In this document: piece after piece, positions 57,747-64,000 of the stretch
Numbering within the stretch: the stretch's first letter is position 1
How the letters are laid out: the number at the start of each line of letters is the position of its first letter
From: Lineus longissimus
Lineage: Eukaryota; Nemertea; Pilidiophora; Heteronemertea; Lineidae
NCBI RefSeq assembly: GCF_910592395.1
Contig: NC_088318.1
Span: forward strand, 11,222,349-11,286,348
Reading direction: 5' to 3'
Length of the DNA: 64,000 bases
Made by a program: the position numbers and the translations under genes
Notes under the pieces: generated by a model
Databases searched by the model: none
Told to the model about the DNA's origin: nothing
Seen by the model: only the letters and a program-made list of their open reading frames with translations

Positions 57747-60700
57747 CTGAAGAGAAGATCTCTAAGTGTTACAACAATCTAGGAAAATTATCTGCGTGCT
57801 TCCAGGCTGTCAGGTTCGTTGAAAGCTTGTCCGCATAAGGTTAGAAAGTTGGTCCTAAAGCTTTGGGTCCGCCGCACTGTGAAGCAGTTACGCCGATGGT
57901 GCTACAAAGGCGATACTGCTTTAGGTGAGGTATACGCTGGCGTTTGCCTGACGCTGATTGACGCAACAATGGGCCCGGAATGTCTTGCCCGTCGTGTGGC
58001 CGAGAGCCGGAGGACGCGCGCATCAGCGTCCAGTTTCCGAGGATACATATTAGGCTGGTTAATTCATAAAAGCAGCATCTCAGTTGTCCTGGTCTTGGAC
58101 CAAGTACTGGTTTTTGCACGAAGACATATTGTGCCTAAAACAAAGACCTTAGGCCCAAGACCAAGCGAAAAAGGAAGACCCAACCAAGACCAACCTTAAT
58201 TTTACGAGCTAGAATTTTCCCTAGCTATCGATCAAAACGCAAGGCAGCTTGGTTTATACGGCCATGTATGAACGGAATGGCAGTTCATCGAGGTAATTAT
58301 GCCGACATCTAATCAATATTTGCATGTTCCACATACGAGGAAATACCCGCAAATTCCTCTATGGCTGACATTGAAATAGCGCCGACACGTTATGTAGTGT
58401 GCAAGATAATTTATTTGCTATACTTCATATCTTACCTTGAAATTTAGTCCTTGATTGGTAATCCTAAAGAAAGAACGAACACAACACTTGTACTACCCTG
58501 GGTAAAACGTCTGGTGAGTGACAATCTAGCTGTTTACAACCTAAGGTCGATCTAAACCTGGAACCAAGCGGATATCTAATCAATTTATGCGTACTCTTAT
58601 TGGAATAAAAGCATGGTAGTCTGGTAGTTTAGAATGGTAGCTTAGCGTTCATAAAATCCTTTGGTTCGAGGTTGCGGTGTTATGCACAGCGTCACTAGCA
58701 ACAGCGGCGCATTGAACCGCGATCTCTCCGTGGGGAGCGGTGGCCGCGATGAATCATAGAACGGTTTTGAAAATAAATTACTGATTGAAAGGTGGACCTG
58801 GCATGATAAACATAATGTGCAACGCCGCTGTGATACAGTTAACCCTGCTACAAGGCAATGCTATGACAGTATAAACATGCAGAATGCGGAAAACGCGAAA
58901 CCGCTCAAAGTGGAGTTTACAGTAATGTGCCCGCATTGCTGACGCCTGCCACGCAGGACCATGCGACGAACGTATACGCGCCATGAGACGTATATTCTGT
59001 TCCAAACAATGTTTGATTTGTTAAATAGGCCTGTATCATATGTAAAATATGAAAGTTCATTTTTTATGATCTTATTTTTGTCATGAGCGCATCGTCAATA
59101 CACTCCGAACGTAGTGAACCGGCCTCGTCCTGCTGCATAGAGGAAGGACCACCAGGATAACGAAATTGACGGATAATCAATCCAGGAGTCTATCAAATCG
59201 CAAACATTATCAATCATTCACAAACATTATCAATCATAAGGACTAATCATGAGATATAAGCGGAGGAATTTTGTTATAGGCCCCAATAACCCATGAAATG
59301 CGTGGGCCTACCGACCTTTATTTCGACCATGAAAATATTCTTTTATCCAACGATATCAAATTATGTCGTTGACTTATCATCCGGAATGTCATTATCAAAA
59401 GTTATCACACTGTGACGATAATTCATAACTTGAGTTTAAAAATGCACTCTATTCTGGGCGTTTTGGGACATTTTCTAATATCTGTGTGTTATCATATCGT
59501 GTTTACTCGGCCGAGGGGACAACTAGTTTGAAAAGGCCATTCATTGAATTGTACAACATTGTCGAACTGAACCCGTATTGTCGTCAGTCAGGAGCTCTGG
59601 CTGAGCGGTCGGTTATACTCCAGTCACGAAAAAGTGGCATTGCACGTAAAACAAGTTTAGTCTTGGAAAAGTTATCAGGCCTCCGATCTGTGTAGGCCCT
59701 GCCAGTTCAATTCAAGTTAAATACGCAACAAGGAGTCAAGGGGTTAACCGCGCTTCGTTTTTCATATGCCCGAAAGCAAGATTATTTGTAAATAAAAGCT
59801 CGATTATAAGAATCTTCTGATCATTACCCAGGGTCATTACTGGTATATCTCAACCAAGATCGTGGACTTTTTACTGATGTGTACCTGGTCACATGTGCCA
59901 CATAGATGGATTCGACCGAAAGGCTAACATACAATTTTAGACCACTGTAAACGTTTCTCTAGCTGGGGCGTCAGAGCTGCAGTAAACAACCCATTAGCCT
60001 CGGTCTGCTACGCTGTACATCGAGTCTATGCGCTATCTCGAAAAAAAGCCAGGAATTCCAGCCCAAATGTAGTGTTCAGTGCCAAACCGTCGGAGCCATT
60101 CAGATTGCTGAGTTAGGGTTTAGGGTTAGGGTTAAGGTTAGGGGTCCCTTTTGGGGACTAATTATTGGTCTACCATCCAGAGTATTCTCACCATGACGGC
60201 TGTGTCTCCCTTGCCTGGTCAGGTGGAGGAGACACAATGTCACTATGACAACAGATGGTTCGTAACCCTGGATCAAGATAATTATGAGTCGTAGCGACAT
60301 CACAGCTGCGTCCATTTGATCCGTCCTTTCATCCGAAGCTGACCGTTTTTGTACACTTGAGATATAGCTTTGAAATCAAACGTACACTTGGACAGATGAG
60401 GTCCATACAGTGAAATCAATGGTGGGCCTAAATGTGATAAAATTTGAATGAAATGAACATGGCGCGCAGCGCATGAGATGGAGTAAAAATGAGTGAAATA
60501 ATTGTGCAAAATACCATGCAGAATGTAATTTTCGAGAGATTCGTCTTGAAAGTGTCCCCAGTTTGATAGAAGAATTTATCTGGGTTAACACCTTTGTTCA
60601 TGCAATGCCACTATCTTTGGTATTTACAACATAGTCAGGTCATCCTTTGATTTGTATATACCTCACGCGTACCAAAATGAGATGCATATGCCTACGTATT

Positions 60701-61565
60701 TTATTATCGATGAATATCTTTTGTCTGAGGTGCCTCAATCCAGTTCCATTCATAGTGATATTTATATTAATCTATATATTATTTAAAAGAGATCTGTCCA
60801 CAATCGTGCGAATGTTGGGAATGAAAAGTCAGGCAAGCTTGGATAGGCACATCGTCTCGCTGTTATTTTCTCGTCGAATTATTCATTGCCCAAAGGATGA
60901 CATCGTTTGACAAAGAACATTTAGTCTGAACTCGATAATCGTGTAGATTGTGCGGGCCTGGTGCACGCCTATTAAGCGTTGTGCGTCAGAAAGTCGCCTC
61001 CTCCAATAGACCTACCCCCTTATACATGTTACGCACAACCGGCAAAAGTTGGACACTCAGGCTTTTTCACGCTTGGGAGTAAATTGGAAGTTCTGCAGTG
61101 GTCGACCAGGCATAAAGCGCGTACGCACCAAACCACCGATTGCCGCCGCTGCGTCCGGAGTGTACGGTCATATAGGTCATCATAGTTCTGAGAGCACCAT
61201 TTGTGGATCGGAGATAAAATATATACTAAATTATTCAATGAATATTAGCCAGTGCTCATCCTCATGGGTTTCAGATAGCTGTGGCTGTGGTCACTTGAGA
61301 TTCCCGTTTGAGTATGTTCTTTCCCAACGCATTTTCCTCTCCATGTCCATGTCAACAAATACACGTGTTTTTATCTAATTTTACCACTCGGTATTCCATT
61401 GATGATGTCATAACGTCATAATGGTGTTCCCGAAGATATTTATAGACACGTAAGATACCTCCTTGAAACACTCTTGATCTAGCCTCAACCATAGTGGACG
61501 TGATCCCATCCTTGTCTTCGGCCCCAAAAAATAAGTTCCGGCCAGGACGGAATTAGTAAACTAAA
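57747..61565. other. Region upstream of TPPP-like gene, no recognised gene
   Basis: It should contain the TPPP-like promoter and 5' exon. Apart from the telomere-like tract at 60112-60144 I recognise no exon, RNA gene or transposon. GGCTGAGCGG near 59600 looks like a tRNA A box but has no B box. Confidence 0.5.
60112..60144 (+). repeat. Interstitial telomere-like TTAGGG tract
   Basis: About five consecutive units of TTAGGG with single-base variants (TTTAGGG, TTAAGG). Too short to be a chromosome end. Confidence 0.8.
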
Positions 61566-61620
61566 ATGGCAATTTCTTGTGTTTGCGGAGGAAAGTCGCG
61601 CTTCTTTGTCACATTTCTAG
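61566..61620 (+). CDS. Possible first exon of a gene extending beyond the window
   Basis: ATG in good context (AAAATGG) opens MAISCVCGGKSRFFVTFL and ends at a strong donor, CTAG-gtaagg, in phase 1. No second exon is seen before 64000. The peptide is not recognised. It may be chance. Confidence 0.25.
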
Positions 61621-61831
61621 GTAAGGACAAATAATTTATTTTATTTAAACATTTGACATGTAATAAAGATAAAGTTTTTACTCTGATACGTAAGATTTAT
61701 AGTTAATTAATGGCCGAAAGGCCGCAATAAGGGTCGTTTCGTAAGTCTGGTTTTCCACATTGCATTGCAATGCATTGTGCAAAGTTACTGGATCCGCGCA
61801 CGAATGACATGCCACGAGAGATTGTCATTGT

Positions 61832-63268
61832 GAGACAAGACCACAATTGATTTTTTAAGCCTTTTAGCAGTTAAATTGTCAATGTTTGACCGCGACGCAT
61901 CAAAGAACGCGTGGTGTTGTGAATCTGAAATTTAGATTATGTTATTCCGGACAGTCGGGCAAGTAAATGGTGAAAAATAAAATGGTGATTGACCACGGAA
62001 ATTTTTTTTTAATCGACAAATTAGACAGACTTTGATATTTCCACTCTTTTCAGCCAACTGGCAGAAAAAACTCAAAACACGCCCCCTATTACCCAATTAG
62101 CAAAATTCGAAATTAATTTTTTCATCAAATAATTTCTTTATATCTGTAGACTTGCCACAACAAATATTTTTTCAATACCTCTCCAAATATGTACTTGAGA
62201 GTAAAAAACATGCACTCGTCTAATAGATAGGCCTGGACCCTCCAACCTATGAATATTCATTAGTGGTCTTGTCTCAATGAAGGTACATTTCAGGGGTTAA
62301 CATTTTGAGATTTTTTTCAAACTAATGTACATGACATCCCACAACTCTCCAACAAAGGAAAGTCATATCTGGACATTTTTGGAGAAATGAGAGACATTTC
62401 AAAGAGTGGTACAACTGTGCCAAAGCGACGAAAGAGGACAAAATCGACAAAAAGTCATGATTTTGCACCCAACAGCACCAAATTCAAAGACCTGCCCTGG
62501 CCAGAATAAGCAAGCTATGGAGCTGAAACTTTAGGATGTGATTTAGTAATATCTTTGCTGCTTAGGGCGCAACTTTCAGAATCAAGGCCTAAGTAGTTTC
62601 AAAGAAATTACAAAATGAATGGCAACACAACAAGACTTGTAAAAATGAAACCGAACTTAGACCGGGGTTAGGTTGACTCTTATTTGTGTCAAATTAAGTT
62701 TTTTTCTCATTATTTTAGCTTGTTTTGACCTTAAATCATCAGCAATACAATATTCTAAATGAATTAGAGTGATTTGAGCACATTCAAATTTTTCACTATA
62801 TTGACCCAAAATGTAGTGTAAATAGAGACAAGACCACAATTGATTTTTTAAGCCTTTTAGCAGTTAAATTGTCAATGTTTGACCGCGACGCATCAAAGAA
62901 CGCGTGGTGTTGTGAATCTGAAATTTAGATTATGTTATTCCGGACAGTCGGGCAAGTAAATGGTGAAAAATAAAATGGTGATTGACCACGGAAATTTTTT
63001 TTTAATCGACAAATTAGACAGACTTTGATATTTCCACTCTTTTCAGCCAACTGGCAGAAAAAACTCAAAACACGCCCCCTATTACCCAATTAGCAAAATT
63101 CGAAATTAATTTTTTCATCAAATAATTTCTTTATATCTGTAGACTTGCCACAACAAATATTTTTTCAATACCTCTCCAAATATGTACTTGAGAGTAAAAA
63201 ACATGCACTCGTCTAATAGATAGGCCTGGACCCTCCAACCTATGAATATTCATTAGTGGTCTTGTCTC
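61832..63268. mobile_element. 1,437-bp element with identical 444-bp terminal direct repeats
   Basis: The segment 61832-62275 recurs at 62825-63268, apparently without a mismatch, separated by 549 bp. Each repeat starts GAGACAAGACCAC and ends GTGGTCTTGTCTC (allowing one base), so each has its own inverted ends. The whole is flanked by TTGT on both sides (61828-61831 and 63269-63272), while the inner flanks do not match. This is LTR-like architecture with a 4-bp target duplication, but without TG..CA ends, a primer-binding site, a polypurine tract or an ORF. Confidence 0.8.
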
Positions 63269-63279
63269 TTGTGACTGCA

Positions 63280-63662
63280 ATGAGGAACCGGCGCGATTTA
63301 TCCGCCGCGTGGCGCTGCAATCGATCATACCAAAACTCTCCATTTCCAATGCATTATCATGTTATTTCTGAGCCCGAAAACGATCGCTTATTTTCGACCG
63401 ATTTCGGCGACGTTTGCATGCATCTTCCTGTTTTAAATCTATTGAGCTATCAGTTTCTTAAGATAATTTTGCAGAAAATATGCGCGATGCCAGTTATTGG
63501 GCATGTTTTCTGTTGTTGAAATCCTGTGCAAAAATGTACGCAATGGTATCCCGTGATTGACCTCATTCGACGTCAACAGACCAGAAAATGACGTCATGGC
63601 GTCAGAAGGTACGATCGATTGTGGCGCCGCCACTGGCATTTATCTTAACGCCGGTTCCTCAT
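63280..63662. mobile_element. 383-bp putative MITE
   Basis: ATGAGGAACCGGCG at 63280-63293 is perfectly complemented by CGCCGGTTCCTCAT at 63649-63662. No target duplication was identified. It lies 11 bp after the 444-bp repeat element. Confidence 0.6.
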
Positions 63663-63665
63663 GGG

Positions 63666-63903
63666 TGTATACAAAACCAAGACCTAAGACATAAGACCTA
63701 AGACCTAAGATCCCCTGAAGTACAAAACTAAGACCCAGGTACAAAACTAAGATCCCCCGAGGTACAAAACTAAGACCCGGGGAGGCCAATCCCAAACTAA
63801 AATTTTGAAGAAAAATATCAGAGTCTTAGTTTTGTACACCAGGGGATCTTAGTTTTGTACGTACAAAACTAAGACCCCTCGAGGTACAAAACTAAGACCC
63901 ATG
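63666..63903. repeat. GTACAAAACTAAGACC short repeat cluster with inverted copies
   Basis: About five direct units of GTACAAAACTAAGA(C/T)CC plus two inverted units. At about 63851-63876 direct and inverted units abut as the perfect palindrome CTTAGTTTTGTAC/GTACAAAACTAAG. A run of AAGACCTAAGACATAAGACC precedes them. Confidence 0.8.
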
Positions 63904-64000
63904 ATTTCTTTCCAAATTCTGCCCCTCTTTCGAATTCATTTTGATGTAGTAATAATATCACCTTTGAGATGCATGCAGTTGCTCCATCTCAATAATACCT

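Noticed and set aside
59590-59690. Possible tRNA-Ser/Leu gene starting near GGCTGAGCGG
   Set aside because: Only an A-box-like word is present; no B box or T arm at the right distance.

Overview
The window is metazoan genomic DNA. Genes are intron-rich with GT-AG splice sites, one intron looks U12-type, introns are full of transposon relics, and there is an interstitial TTAGGG tract. DIRS-type retrotransposons, PIF/Harbinger and pogo-like elements, and the low coding density, fit a marine invertebrate (ambulacrarian, amphioxus or lophotrochozoan). The sequence alone does not let me choose between these.

Layout. (1) 0.5-10.7 kb: a minus-strand DIRS1-like tyrosine-recombinase retrotransposon (gag, RT-RNase H, recombinase). 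A complete 3.8-kb PIF/Harbinger element has inserted into its RT-RNase H gene and split it. (2) 10.7-13.0 kb: intergenic. (3) 13.1-21.2 kb, plus strand: an 11-exon secreted M14 carboxypeptidase with B-type (basic residue) specificity. (4) 21.9-32.2 kb, minus strand: a 20-exon NSUN2 RNA cytosine-5 methyltransferase. (5) 34.2-50.6 kb, plus strand: a 14-exon CEP72/LRRC36-type leucine-rich-repeat centrosomal protein. (6) 55.6-57.7 kb, minus strand: a TPPP (p25-alpha) gene with two intact alternative last exons and two decayed ones. (7) 58-64 kb: mostly non-coding, with the telomere-like tract, a possible first exon at 61.57 kb, and a 1.44-kb element with identical 444-bp terminal direct repeats.

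I assembled exons by hand from protein similarity remembered for each family, splice consensus and reading phase. All four host genes close into one uninterrupted frame: 431, 804, 606 and 179 aa. The host genes do not form a pathway. Their arrangement is informative, because the CEP72-like and TPPP-like genes lie tail to tail, as I recall for human CEP72-TPPP and LRRC36-TPPP3.

The most unusual non-genic structures are: an array of seven small hairpins with changing but mostly paired stems upstream of the DIRS gag; two 29- and 34-bp pure palindromes, each flanked by an 8-bp target-site duplication; the 444-549-444 terminal-repeat element; and a 1.1-kb repeat carrying regularly placed AGGTCA direct repeats.
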